Source of the DNA: Aselliscus stoliczkanus
Lineage: Eukaryota; Chordata; Mammalia; Chiroptera; Hipposideridae
DNA length: 64,000 nt
Assembly (NCBI GenBank): GCA_033961575.1
Contig: CM066733.1
Span: 136,698,421 to 136,762,420, forward strand
Direction: 5' to 3'
Shown: piece by piece, positions 48,296-61,300 of the stretch
How positions within the stretch are numbered: position 1 is the first letter of the stretch
Layout of the letters: each line of letters opens with the position of its first letter
Program-made: the position numbers and the translations under genes
Notes under the pieces: generated by a model
What the model was told of the DNA's origin: nothing
Seen by the model: only the letters and a program-made list of their open reading frames with translations
The model's database searches: none

Positions 48296-48327
<32 letters not shown>
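48208..48327 (+). mobile_element. Short tRNA-derived SINE (right member of an inverted pair)
   Basis: Starts GGGGCTGGCCGAGTGGCGCG, B box GGTTCGGTCCC, then AAATATGAGGGCCAGTGACA, CTGCCCTC and a pure 26-A tail (48302-48327). The long unbroken tail and intact head suggest it is the youngest SINE in the window. It lies about 117 bp from a nearly identical copy in opposite orientation. Confidence 0.95.
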
Positions 48328-48332
<5 letters not shown>

Positions 48333-49239
48333 TGTGTATTTCCAGGCATTTTGATTTTGCCTGTGCCCTACTTTGTTACAATTAATGGTAACAAAAAAAA
48401 AAAAAAATTAAACATAGTCTCCTCCTTGGTGGAGCTCAATTCAGTGGAGCACTTACACTTTGGGCAGCCTAGTAAGCAAGGTTCTTAAAAAATGTTCTCA
48501 TGCAACAATACAAATAGATAATATTTTAACTCATTGCTGAGCTACGAACAATATATTGGCACTCAGTATAAAATAAACCAAAATAAACAAGTAAACACAC
48601 AAATAACTAAATGAAAAGGCAGACGAAAGTAGAGCCATGAACCAACAACCATAGATGACTTTAAAAAGATGAGAAACTGGAGACCAAGTTTTGCAGCCCT
48701 TGCAAAGTTGGGAACCAGAGCCTGAGAATCCTAAAATAGGCCCGGATCCTTAACAGGACTATTCCTATAGTGAAAAGATGGACTAGAAAAAAAAAAAAAA
48801 AGAATGCTGGTCAAAAAGTAAATTCCACCAGGATATTTGTCATTTCCAAGGCTGATACAGGGGAAAATATAATTAATAAGACTCTTTACAGACAATTTAT
48901 AGTCATTAACCTGCTCTCATGTCTGGTGTTCAAGTTTATACTAACCACGTACTAGGGAACCCTCAAGCTGAGATATTAAATTAACATGGTGTTTTGTTGG
49001 GGACAGAACCTACCATCAAGCTGAGGCCAGCAGAAATCCTCTCCAGACAACTCAGACTAAAACAAGTGTGAAACAAAATATAGCAAAATATTGAAATTTG
49101 GGTGGTCTGGTTGTTAGGTTCATGAGTATTGCATTTTCTTTTCACTTTTTCTTATATTTTTTTGCATTATATGATAATACAGTATTACATTTTTAAATTA
49201 CAAATAGTGGGGTGTGATCAGTGTTATGATAGATGTATA
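48328..49239. other. Unique AT-rich stretch, no feature recognised
   Basis: Two short poly-A tracts (48391-48405, 48788-48801); no gene or repeat family recognised. Confidence 0.4.
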
Positions 49240-49840
49240 TAAAGAGATTTCACACATTATGGAGTAGATTCTAGGCAAAGGGATCTGGGTGTGTAAAGCA
49301 ACAGCATTTTAATACCCTGGGGCATTCAGATCATGGAGGCAGCATAGTGTCCTCTAGATCATACAAAGCCCTAGAGCATTTCACAAAGGGAATACCTTGA
49401 GCAACTTTACATTTTAGAAAGATCAGCCTGGTAGGGCAGTTTGCAAGAGAAAGGCAAAAAGTAAACATTAGGTAGCAATCACAGATACCAATACAAAAAT
49501 GTATTCAATGGAGATAGAGAAAAAGAGACCTAATTATAGATATTTAGGAGGTAGAATGAGATGATTTGATGACTCAGTGTTGTGGCAAGATAAGGGAGAT
49601 GAAAACTGGGAAGATTACCTGGCTCTTTGCTTGGGTTCAGTGTAAATACAGGTTTCTTTCCCTCATATCTGGGATGCAAGAGAAGGACTGGATTTGGAGT
49701 AAATGATGTAAAGCTCAGTGTTTAGACCTATGAGGTCTGGGACTCCTGTGGGACATTTGGGAGACTGCTTATGATTTGCAGGGGATCCAAGGAAGCAAAG
49801 TGGCTTCAGAGTGGGGCAAGAAAATGAGAAGAGAACTTTG
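49240..49840. other. Possible ancient interspersed repeat, unassigned
   Basis: A purine-rich run with phrases such as TTTTAGAAAGATCAGCCTGG and GGAGGTAGAATGAGATGATTTG resembles internal fragments of old mammalian repeats, but the family cannot be stated from the sequence alone. Confidence 0.3.
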
Positions 49841-52800
49841 GGAATGTCACTGTCCAGGAGAGAACTGAATAATGATGATTGAAAAGTGCCTGCATAATTT
49901 AGAGGGTACTCTTTTTTTTTTTTTTTTTAATGGAAAGCCTCACAATTTAATTCAAACAATTTTTCTGGAGGACCTCCTTTATGTTACAGTCCTTGTTCTG
50001 AGTTGCGATAGAAGCAAAGGCACAGATTGTGTCCCTTCAAGTCTTTTTTCAAGATATGTGAAGGTCTCTGTAACACTAATAAGGCTCTGTCTCACCTCTG
50101 GGACACTGTAGACTTCATTTGCTCCATCATGAACACCATTTCAGGATCTGGACTCTCCCTTCCTTACCTTGGGCCTCAGTGTGGGTGTCACCTCCATAGG
50201 GAAGACTCATTTGGATTCATTATCCTCCCCCCTCAGATCAGGTAAATTCATCAATAAGAAGGAGTGTATCTCTGCCATTGAAATCATCCCAGTGTCCAAT
50301 ATGGTGCCTGATAATCAGTATTTCATAAATGTGTTTTAAATATTAAATGTTGTTTATTTAAGTAAGATATAGGTCATGCACACCAGGGGCTTATCAAACG
50401 TAGGAGTGCTAGGAATCATTCCTTGTTGCTTTATGCATGTGTCTTTTTCCAGTTACATATGAATAATGGAAGGTTGGAGACTATATATTTTCCTTTTTGG
50501 GTGTTGTTCATCCTGTCTGACATAGTGTTGAGGTAATTTTTAAAGTATTCACTTGAACAATATTTCAGGCTACACATGAGAGTATCCATTTTGCGCTCTG
50601 TGTCCATATTAAATATTCTAATGCAAACCTAATGATTTATTTATTTAACTGAGGACTGATTTTCCCACTAGGACCTATTAGCATCTCATGATTGGCCCTG
50701 TAAAGCTGGTAAAAACCTGATGATTATCAGCTATTAGTAATTTTTAGATCCTTTATATAAAATTTAAATAGAGAAGCAGAACACTCACATTTAAAGGTTT
50801 TATCTGGTTACGATCTTAGAGAGAGGGAAAATGTTGCCAATATAATTTTTCATACTTTTATGATGAAAGAGGGCTTTTGAATTCATCATTTCCTTAATTT
50901 TTGAATTATTTTAAGTGCATTTTAGTTAAATAAACAAGACTTGTTTTGTCTACAATGCATGTGGAACTTGAATTTTAAATCTCTAAAAATTTAATTCTCA
51001 ATTTGTGTTTTGTTGTTAGAGTGGGGGATGGGTTAGTTTGTTGATTTAATTTCTTTTCTAATCTATGCCCCTATGTTTGAGAAAGAGGCAGAGAGAAATG
51101 AGAGAAAAAGAAACAGAACATTTTGACTAATGACCTTTTGAATGAATCAAAACAACCATCTATTTATATCCACTGGGAAATGTTCATCCCTTTGAAAGCA
51201 TCTCATAGTCTCTTTATCTTATGTGGCCTTTTTAGGTGTTCCGTTTTTAATCTTGATCTAAATAAAGAAAGTAAATGTTGCACAGGATCAAATTTACAGT
51301 CTAGTTAAATGAGAAATCCATTAGGTTGGAAACTCTGTAGCTGTTTTGCTGTGGCATTGATTTTTCTTTCCAAGTATCAACCTTGACTTGTATTTGTTGA
51401 GCACATCTCCTGTCCATCTGCCCATTTTAGTCACTTATCATCACCTCACTGAGAGCTCCAGGTGGTCTTTGTAGCACATTTCCATATCGAGCCATTACTT
51501 TGACGGTAAAAGCCTCAGTGTGACTCCAATGATGTCCTGAAAATTCCTGTGTGTTCACTATTTTCATCACCAATACAATTCTTGTACTTATGGAACATGA
51601 AACCAATGCAACATGTAATCAATATTAGTAAACAGTTCTAAGTTTTTATTATATCACCACCTTATACACATTTAAAGTTTATATTAGGAAAGTTTAGATC
51701 AAATAAAGCAAATTGAGCAGCTTTTCTTTTTTAAATTCACTCACAAGAACCCATCTTAGTTTCCACTATTGTCAGAAGGACAATTTTTTTTTTTTCCCCA
51801 AATGGAATCCTTGAAAAGAAAAGCTTAGAGAGCAGCCTGTCAGCAAAGTTTTATCTTGCTAGGCGACTATTTTTGAGAGCTCAGGTATGTGATGTAGCTG
51901 TGGAAAAGATCTTTCTTTGGGTAGGTGAGGAAATAGCAGATAGAATTAAGTCGTGGTCTTTTCAAATACTTGCTCACACTAATCTTAAAGAAGACTTTTA
52001 GCTTTAATAGGCCCTAAAGAAACAGGGAAGAATAAAAGCAGAGTTAGGAGTATGCTGGCCACATGCCTGATCTTTCAAACCAGAACACTTTAGAAAATGA
52101 ATAGACTCTCTTAAAAATTAGGCCAGTACGAAAAGCATAAACCAGGACTGTGACAATGCCTGGAAAACTGGAACCTAAGGCTACCTTAGTTATGAGGGGA
52201 AGACAATTAAAAATGGAATGCCAATAGAATCCATTAGAACTGAAGGACTAGGGTTTAGTTGGGCAACTGGTGATATTTATTTGACAAATCTGATGAATAA
52301 ATATGAAGCCAACCTCCTATATTAATGTGAAAGGTGAATAATTTGATTGGAGTTATTAAGGCCATTAAAACTGATTGCTTTAAGATTTGTTGTTATTCTG
52401 TTAGATTAAAAGATAAATCAATGTCAGTTTTTTCCTGGGACCCTCCCCCCAAAAAATCAATCAATGACTAACTTAGTGTGTGCCGCCTGGTTCCAGTCAT
52501 TTTGGTTTTCATTTTCACAGGCTGATTTTTGTCCTTGAAGGTAGTATTACTTGTATTTATGTAAAATGTGAACCATGTCACTTCTCTCATTACAGCTGTT
52601 GAAATTTTTCATTCAAAAATATGCAGTTACTTTGCTTGGTGGAATTGAGACTTTGCACATCTTTAAGCCACTTAAAAGAAATGTGTGCATGATTTATAGA
52701 ACAAGCAAACAAAGCATGACCTTTCCTGAACTGATTAACAGTGCTGTTCTTCAGAATGGCAGTTTGCTATAGACTCACTCACATTGAACAATTTTATAAA

Positions 52801-53489
52801 TGTGTGTAAGGTATAATACAAATATGTAGCATGAAAATATAATGGGATTGAACTATAATTTGAACCAAACATTTGTATTTTTCTAACAGAAGCTGGAAAG
52901 CTCTAAGCCCTGTTTTTAGTCATTAAAACAACACAAAACAAACCATCTTGCGTAAAGTTTGAGGAGGATATGCAAGAAATTATTTAATTTTTAGTTCAGC
53001 ATTAAAATACTTTTTATTTTTAATTACAGATATTTTCACACACTATAAATTGATACCTATTTAAAAAATGGAGTCAGCTTTAATCCACTCAAAGGAATTA
53101 AATCTAATATTGATAGGTAGGTATTAAAAAAAAAAAATTTGGACAAATTTTGTTTCCCTTCCAGTGACCCAGAATATGGGTGAACACAAAAAGAATATGA
53201 TATGAGGTAATTTGGAAATCAGTTGTAACTGCTCAGGCTGGCCACTTTTGCAGTCACAGAAAGCACTTTGAAGTAGTATAAAATTACAGTTCTTTTTCAT
53301 TTTCACCTTGCAATGTCAGGCTCTTTCAAATCAAGTAAGATAACCTTAGAATGATTGGGTTACTACATTGTTATAAAGAAGATGCATACCAGTGTTCACA
53401 GCACAGTAATACAAGCCTTAAACATGGGTGATGAGCTCATGTACCCAAAAATAACAGTCCTGGATTATTGATGTGGCGTTGCTGTTAGC
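49841..53489. other. Unique AT-rich stretch, only an L2-like trace
   Basis: At 50255-50345 AGTGTCCAATATGGTGCCTGATAATCAGTATTTCATAAATG resembles an L2 3' end. The rest, 3.5 kb, shows no coding frame above 72 codons and no recognisable family. Confidence 0.4.
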
Positions 53490-53605
53490 ATTGTTTACTT
53501 TGAAACTCCTTGAGGGCAGGGACCATCTCTGTATATCTCTAACTCCGACTGTATGTGTTAAACAACAGAATTGGTGAATGTTGCATAAATGGAGTATGAA
53601 CCTAT
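53490..53605 (+). mobile_element. L2 LINE 3'-end fossil
   Basis: TGAAACTCCTTGAGGGCAGGGACCATCTCTGTATATC is the diagnostic L2 3' block; it is followed by GAATTGGTGAATGTTGCATAAATG in the expected order. Confidence 0.8.
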
Positions 53606-55639
53606 AAAAACAACATTTTAACATTCTCAACTTAGGAGAGTATTATTGTAGTTATATAATTTTGCTTGTTTCCTTTGGTTAAAAAAGCAGAATCATGTGA
53701 AGTTCCTCTTTTCAAGGAAATTCTTCAGAAAACCATGCTAAATATGTCCTTCCCTACCTCTCCCTCCACACAATATTTAACTTACCACAGCTTCATGTGC
53801 ACAGGGACATTGAATAAATATTTCTAGTCAATAGTCACAAACCAAGTATTTTTAAAGTCAACTTGTTTCTCTCCAGCACCATTCACATTCCTGTTTCCTT
53901 AAAGGTGGAGTTAATTTTCAGGTTGGGCTTTCTTTCAACAGCTGTTTACTGTGTAAGTCTCAAATTACATGTAAGTGTATATGAAGAAGCACAGTTAATG
54001 TGGGGAGAAATATTCCTGGAAAAAAACTGAGAAGTAGACAAAGTCTCTTTTTGGGTCCTCCCCACATTTCCTTTGAGCACTTTTCTCTGTTTCCCAAGGA
54101 AGCCACTATTTCCTCATTGCCTAGGTTACTTCCTATAATGGCAAGGGCTTCAGGAAATGCGTGTTAGAGTTTTCTAATTGTTTTGTATTTTAAACAAAAC
54201 TATAGACTCATAATTTTGAAACAATGTATACTATTTAACCATGCATATAGATGGCCAAAAAATGAAAACATGACTGTCTCTTAAAATAACAAAACTATTC
54301 AGACAAATAGACAAGCTGACCTTTGAAGAAAGCTCAGTTAATATGATCATCTTTTATTTAAAACCTTCCACAATGACCATGTGAAATAAGAAAGCAAAGG
54401 TCAGGCCAAAGCCATATTTTAAATTTTCATTGTTAACCTAAGGCTATTCAAGCAAAATGAAATCCAGAAAATGATCTGATTTTGTTTCAATATTCATATG
54501 TGAGGACAATTTATCTTTTAAATAATTCAATCCAGTTCTTCCCTGAATGAGTGTGGAGAGAGATGCTCTAGATTTCTGTAAATTAAAAGGATCAGACTAT
54601 AGAGGAGAGAGTGGAGATGCTGCAGCAGAGAAGATTTTCCTGTTCATCTGCCTATATGTTATTGCAACTGATTTACTCTATTTCCAATATCCTTAAACAA
54701 AAAGCCATGGAAGCAAGCGGTGGTCTCTATCTCATCTAGGGCCTGGCTCAGCTGGTTTTCTTGGGAGATCCAATAGTGGAATGCAATTCTATGGCAACAG
54801 TACAATTGGAAAATATTGTTTCTAATAAAGCAAAGGAAAACTTTTTTTTTTAAATTGGCTGAGGATCATCCATACTTGAATGGCATGAAGCTATTTTATT
54901 ACTAGAGAAGAACTCCATGAAGTAAGAAAGAAATATTGAGTAGTAATCCCTTTGAATTCACTCTGCCTGGTAATACTTCAAATAACAAAATACAAAAAGA
55001 ATCCCTGAGAAGATAAATACAAATAAAAGGGAGAGGGGGAGTCTCTTTCATGTCAGACAACACACTACCAAAATCACCAGAGGAAAACAATCAAGGCTTC
55101 TGTCCTTGATAACAATAACATGCTGACTTTAAACTGTCATAAAGCTCAGAAAAGAATGTGCAGGGTTTATTCCTATAAGCACAGAGAGGATTCTTCTTTC
55201 TTCATTTGTCTACCTCTTTGATACTTTTCTAATGTGTCTCCTGTGGACCTTCTTTCTTTTAGAAATTTTTATTCTGAGAACTAACTTATTTTCTTTAAGT
55301 GAAATAACTGTAATAAAATGTGCAGAATTGATTGCTTAGAAGATTGATATTCTTAATGTTAAGGTCCTCTCTGTAGCCATATAGTATGGTAACCAAAAAA
55401 GATAAAAAGAGAAGAAAAAAGAATTTACATGTTTCTCTACTGATGATATACTGGCCTTTACTAGAGGGTGCTTCCTAGAACAATCTTAGGATTCTTCTAA
55501 TGTCACTTATTATATTTTCTCTTATTTCTCCTCCAAATAAAATAGCCATGTTTTATTAGAGAAAGGATGCAAATAACTTGTAGCCACATTTCTTGTAAAA
55601 ATTCAGAGGTGGTATTAATACAGTTTTTGTTAGTAGGGT
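53606..55639. other. Unique AT-rich stretch, no feature recognised
   Basis: No open frame above 62 codons and no repeat family recognised in 2 kb. Confidence 0.4.
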
Positions 55640-56070
55640 AGGCTAGGTACCACTGAGATTAAAAAAAAAACTACCCCCATATCTCAGGCTGAACTGGACA
55701 AAATGTATTCCTCCCTTATCCTACATGTCCCACTAGTCAGTTGGGGGATTTTGCTCCACAAATTTACTCATGAGAACAGGCTGGCAAAGACACCACCATC
55801 TTGAAGCTGAGCTTTATAGAACAGGTGTCTTTCTCAGTCTCTAGCAAAAAAAAAAAAAAAAAAAAAACAACTGGAACTGGAAGGTGTTGCCCTGGTACCG
55901 AAATGTTTGGCCTAGCAGTGATATATACTTACATCACTACAGCCCATTGACCACAACATGTTGCAATGATCCATGTATTTGCAAGAGCTCTGGGAGGTAT
56001 AATCCTCCACAATGCCAAGAAGGGAAGGAGAACAGGATATATTCTAGAATTTTCAATCATGTTTTTTCTG
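55640..56070. mobile_element. Probable mammal-wide MER-type repeat fossil, family uncertain
   Basis: The series CTACATGTCCCACTAGTCAG, GGGGGATTTTGCTCCAC, CACCACCATCTTGAAGC, CCCATTGACCACAACATG and CAATGCCAAGAAGGGAAGGAGAACAGGATAT keeps the order of a known class of old dispersed repeats whose name I cannot fix. A poly-A run (55846-55867) interrupts it. Confidence 0.4.
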
Positions 56071-56807
56071 CAGACATATACACCTGACTAGAGAGAGGAA
56101 TCTGTGCTATGTCACTGTGGAAATATAAACTGAAAAAGTAGACTATGACTGTATTGTGGGGGACTTTAATTGCTGGCAAAGGGATTTTTACTTGATCTTA
56201 TACGCAATGAAGTCCATGTGTTTTGAGCCTCAGAAGATGCTATTAGTGCCATTATAATACCCTGAGGATGGAAGTACTATGATTTATAGTGATAGTAGGG
56301 TTGAAGATGGATGATTATTATTTGAGATAGATATTTGATAAAATTTCCTCAAGGATATCAATGTTCACAACTCCCTTTCCTGAAGTTTCCCTGGCCTGCA
56401 TTGAATTTGGTTTAAGTGGGTTCTTTATTTTCTCTTATACTTTGCCCCTTTCAAATGCAACTTGACTTCTCACCAAAAGCCTTCTACTCACAGCCCAAAT
56501 TTGAAAATCCATTTGTGACATTTATAGGGAAATGACCTGTTCCAAAGCTGCTTTAATAAAGTCTAGCAGTGATGTGCAATATGGGTAGAGATGGAAATTG
56601 AGATATTATTTTAATTACTTCTTTTTAAAGATAATGAGGGCTTCAAGGATGTGAAAACAGCAGGATTCGAAGTATCTAGAGAGCTCAGGAGAATCTAGAG
56701 AATAAATATCTACTGAGAGAATGTTTTAGGTTATTAGTATTTGAAAAAGATGCATTCGTAGGTTTTTTGAAAGTATTTAAGGAAAATTATGGAATACTGC
56801 CCTTAAT

Positions 56808-56810
<3 letters not shown>
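56071..56810. other. Unique AT-rich stretch, no feature recognised
   Basis: No gene or repeat recognised in 740 bp. Confidence 0.4.

Positions 56811-56868
<58 letters not shown>
56811..56868. repeat. (GT)n(TA)n microsatellite
   Basis: About 22 GT units followed by about six TA units. It abuts the 80-bp palindrome, so the second (TA)n in the locus lies at the palindrome's centre. Confidence 0.95.
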
Positions 56869-56886
56869 GAAGAATGGACTTGATGT

Positions 56887-56926
<40 letters not shown>

Positions 56927-56946
56927 ACATCAAGTCCATTCTTCAT
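56867..56946. repeat. Perfect 80-bp palindrome with (AT)n centre
   Basis: Positions 56867-56892 (ATGAAGAATGGACTTGATG...) are the exact reverse complement of 56921-56946; the 28 bp between are alternating AT and also self-complementary, so the whole 80 bp reads the same on both strands without a spacer. The symmetry stops at 56866/56947. Confidence 0.97.
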
Positions 56947-57602
56947 GTTACTATCTTTCTAAAACACAGCTCTTTTACTGTCCTTTTCCTACTAAAATAT
57001 TCAGATCCTCATAATACAAAATGACATTTCCCAAAATGTGCTAATAATATTACTTCACAATAAAAGATGATGGCCAAATACATTGAGAAATGTTAGGTTA
57101 CACGAAGTTAAGTAGTCTCTTTTCTGGAACTAACTGATGCTAAAGCTCTAAGAAAGGGAATAATATACAATGTTTTCCAAAGCTATTTTATTATAAAGCT
57201 CTTGTTTTTCTTTGTAGGTAGTCTTTACAAGTAAATGGCATATTGCAAATAAATTAAAGCCCCTTAAACACAGCTGTGAAATTGAATTTATCAGTTGGTT
57301 TCATAGTGAAATGGAGAGTAAATAGATTTTATTTCATCCAAAAATACAACAGTAAGTAAAAATCAGAGCTCTGGTTTGGCAATAGTAGGATGAGACTAAA
57401 GTGATTTATAGTAGTTGTGTATACTACAGTAGGACTGATAGAGAATGGAGTAGATACTTTTGAGAGATTTATAGGAGCTTAAATACTGAGGCTTGGTGGT
57501 AGAATTGGTATGGAAGTAAGTGAATGTTGCATTTCAAGCATGACTCTGAGATTTATTTCTCATATAACTAGCTAAGTAGTCCTGAGAGAGGTAAGATAGA
57601 AA
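56947..57602. other. Unique AT-rich stretch, no feature recognised
   Basis: No gene or repeat recognised. Confidence 0.4.
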
Positions 57603-57836
57603 ATAATAATAGCTGATATGTATTAAATGTTTACTATGCCAGGTAATGTTCTAAACTCTATTTAGTGTAAGTAAAGTAATTCTCAGAATGAATCTGAATG
57701 TTTTTCAGATAAGAGAATCAGACAGAGATTAAGAAACTTGTCCAAGATTTTCAACTATCAAGTGGTAGACCGAGCACTTGAACTCAGATACCTGACTAAG
57801 AACCCATGTTCTTATACGCAATACTGTAGTGTTTAA
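57603..57836 (-). mobile_element. MIR SINE fossil, nearly full length
   Basis: AATAATAGCTGATATGTATTAAATG, ACTATGCCAGGTAATGTTCTAAAC, GATTAAGAAACTTGTCCAAG, AAGTGGTAGACCGAGCACTTG and AACCCATGTTCTTATACGC follow the complete MIR order reversed, including the core and the tRNA-derived end. Confidence 0.88.
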
Positions 57837-60639
57837 TAAATAGAAAAAAATTTAAATAATTGTGGTAATGCAGTGGGGTGAGAGGTCATTATTTTGGGCA
57901 TTGAGAGTTTGTGGCGCCTTTTGGGCATCCAAAGAGAGCAAGTAATTCAATGTATGGCTTTATAATACAAATGAGAAATTTGGAGAAATGAAGAGCTGGC
58001 ATAGAGATGCTCAAAGAAGCCAAATGTGGTAGTGCAAAAGTCCAGGGAAGTGTATGCCAAGAGCATAGCTTTTTATAATAAGGAAGGGGAAAGTGCTCAT
58101 TGGTTTAAGAGACCTGGAGGCCATTGGTGATCTTAACAAGAGCCGTGGTGGGAGGAAGAAGAAAGCTTAGATTGAGTGGGATGAACAATGGGAATTAAGG
58201 AAACAGAGATTTTTGAAAAAGACTATTCAGATATTTAACTATGAATGGAAGGAAAAAGTAGAAAAAATGAGAGTAAAGATTTTTTTTGTTTTTAATGGAA
58301 AGAATTGAATAGTTTTAAAGCTAAAAGGAAAGGTCTTTTTAAGAGAAAAAGGAGAGAAATAATATCTCCAGAGAAGACAGGAAAGAACAGAATCTACTAA
58401 AACAAAAAGGGAGGGAGAAAGGGTAGTTTTGTGAAGGAAGAGTATCCCGTATAATATAAAAGGAGGAAGGATGGAAGAATAAATGGGTGCCAATGAATAT
58501 AGGCACATGCTGTGTGGTGTGGAGGAGTATGTGTGTCTGGGAGTTTCCTTTTCTCTGCAAAGCAGGAGAGAAAGCCACCCGCAGAGAAAGAGTGATGAGA
58601 TGTTCTCTAGGTAGTGGGACTTTTCCAAGCACTCTAGAAAGTACGAGGAAAAAAAAAAGTTAAGAGAAAAGGGATCTACCATATAGTTCTTAAATCAATG
58701 AAAATCAATACTGAAAAGTCAAATTAGTAATGTTTATTATGCAATCTAATGCAGTTTAAAATTTTCATATTTGTATATTTCATACTTTATAAACCATTTC
58801 CATCTACATTTCATTTGAGCTTCACAATAATAATAAAATTTACAAGAACTTTCTGAGTTAACTACCTCTCTAAATGTACTACATAATACAAAAAATAGTT
58901 AACATCAACAACGATCTTTCCATGAAGGGAAAACCACCATTAATATTTTACTGTATTTGCTTCTATGTATGCTATCATATATATGTCTTACAAAGGAAGG
59001 GTCAGCTTATACATTTAGTTTTGTAATCTTTTTTTCTCTTTCAAATGCTCATTTTGTATATTCCAATTATAATTGGAATTGTGTTATATCAATATCTTAA
59101 TTTGTGAGCAATTGATATTTTTACAGTATTGATCATTCCCTTATAATTTGCCTGTTTTTATTCAAGTATTTTATGCCTCTCAGTAAAACCTACGTTTCTC
59201 TATATCAATTCTTGTACAGAAGTTTTGAGGACCCTCTTTTTCATGTCCAACCTTACAGTTTAGTTCTGGTACAGCTCACTCTATTCTTATAAGCCCATCC
59301 ATTTTTCCCTTCCTCAAAACTTTTTAAGCAACATTTATTTAAAAACTTTGGGGAGTAGGTATAATTTTTTTCATTCCACAGAGGAAATACTTTCATTTTT
59401 GGTTAGCATATTTGTCTCTATTGGTAAGGGTTAATACTGAGGTTATAAGGCTATATGTGAACATGGCTATGACTTTTTATTTGTTTTTCTGCAGGGGCAT
59501 TTTGTGATTAGCAAATTTCTCTTGCGTAATGCATTCCATATTAAGAATATGGAATAATACTAATTTGTCATGATCAAATTGTTCATGTAGCCTCTTTCTC
59601 AAGCCCTTTGGAAGATAATACCACAATAAAGTGATATGATATTAATGAAGAGTTATAAACACAACTGCAGTGCTATGAAGAGAAGACAATTTTCAATTCT
59701 TAGATTTATGTTTTCAAATAACACTTCCCCTCTTTGTAATACTTACCATTAGATTAACTCATCATCAAAAATAAGTTTGTGCAGGAAACTAAATGAATAT
59801 TTTCTGTAAATAATTCTAAGGACTTTAATCTTAATACCTTTAACATCATGATGCTGGAATAGAAGAAACATGAGTGAAATAGGAGAAAAAAATAAAAGGT
59901 AATAAAAGTAGAATTGACAAATTTAAACTTCCAGCAAATAAAATTGAAGCCGCCAAGTTTTGTTAGACCTAGCAAACAACCTTTATCAGATTCTGTGTTC
60001 CAAATAGAGAAAAGCATACAAGCACTCTCCCCAATGGGGTCAACTAGAGTCCTGGGGCAAAGCTTTCATTATGATTTTAAAATCTTGATATTATACATTT
60101 TCTTTGTTCTTCCCTTCCCCATTTCATACTCCTGATAAATAAGTAATGATTACCATCTTTCTGTAACTCTTTTTTTGATGTGAGCCATATTCCCTATGTA
60201 TCTATGTCTTCATGGCTACCCAAAAAAGCATGTATATGAACATGTGTTTCAAAAGTCACCATGGTTTTGTTTTGTTGTTAAAAATAATTGCTATTCTTTA
60301 GTAATTTTCTGAAAAAATCACTGACAAGTGATTTTAAAAAACTCCCTATACAAGACAATAAAGTTATGTATGTTGCTCCTACTGTATTTTACTAACTTCA
60401 AAATTATAACTTAATTGGAACAGTAATAAATGAATTATGAGACACAAGAAATTAAATAACATAAAATTTCATATTGTATTACAATAATCAGCTCTGAACT
60501 AAAACAAGTCAAAATCTGCTGGTACAACTTTCGTATTCTGTAAAAATATCAACTAAAATCAGCCTTAAAGTTAGAATTTTTTCTAGAAAATATTTATGTT
60601 GCAATTATAAGTATTCAGAGTAAGATTGTCTCCAGTTTG
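57837..60639. other. Unique AT-rich stretch with two small palindromes
   Basis: ATTCCAATTATAATTGGAAT (59060-59079) is a perfect 20-bp palindrome, and ATTCCATATT/AATATGGAAT near 59533-59555 forms a 10-bp stem with a 3-nt loop. The minus frame 58239-58682 (147 codons) has low-complexity, phenylalanine/serine-rich composition and no motif. No repeat family recognised. Confidence 0.4.
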
Positions 60640-61080
60640 AATTCAGGGAGCTACTTCCTTCCATGCATGCCAATGGGGAAAATAAATTTTATGAAAAGCT
60701 TTTGGATTTGCCAGTTCATGGCATGGTCTATAAAGGACTTTTTAGCAAGTAAACAAAAAACTGCATTGGAACACCCTCCCTACTCACCTGATTTAGCCCC
60801 CAATGACTTCTTTCTTTAACCAAAGATAAAGGAAATATTGAAAGGAAGACCTTTTGATGACATTCAGGACATCAAAGGTAATATGACAGCTCTGATGGCC
60901 ATTCCAGAAAAAGAGTTCCAAAATTGCTTTGAAGGGTAGACTGGGCTCTGGCATTGGTGCATAGCTTCTCAAGGGGAGTGCGTCGCAGGTGACCATAGTG
61001 ATATTCAGCAATGAAGTATGTATGTAGCCCTTTTTCTAGGATGAGTGCACGAACTTAATTGTTCGACCTCATATATTGCT
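60640..61080 (+). pseudogene. Mariner transposase C-terminal fossil
   Basis: The plus strand reads KTALEHPPYSPDLAPNDFFL at about 60760-60819, the signature around the third catalytic aspartate of DD34D mariner transposases (the D of the final PND). A stop follows at once; downstream PKIKEILKGRPFDDIQDIKG and CIASQGECVAGDH continue the C-terminal part in the same frame with another stop near 60938. The N-terminal DNA-binding domain and the first two catalytic aspartates are not visible. It belongs to a different mariner type than the miniatures at 20.7-21.1 kb, judged by the C-terminus. It would have been a cut-and-paste transposase; it is now dead. Confidence 0.85.
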
Positions 61081-61184
61081 CCATCTACATTAACTATTTG
61101 GTTTCTTCTGTGATCATTAAAAGATTAGTGCTCTGTAGGTAGTATTACAATAATATTAATCCACTCATGTACTCATTCATTTTA

Positions 61185-61300
61185 ATAAATTAATGAATAC
61201 TTATTGACAACTTTTTTGTGTTGTCAATAAACCCGGTATTAAAAATGCAAAAAGGAATAAGCCTTTCCTTTAAGCATGTCATAGTCAGTAAAATAAGTGT
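61185..61300 (-). mobile_element. Possible L2 LINE 3'-end fossil
   Basis: TTAATGAATACTTATTGACAAC and AATAAACCCGGTATTAAAAATGCAAAAAGG fit a reversed L2 3' end. Inside it TTATTGACAAC and GTTGTCAATAA form an 11-bp stem with an 8-nt loop. Confidence 0.45.
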
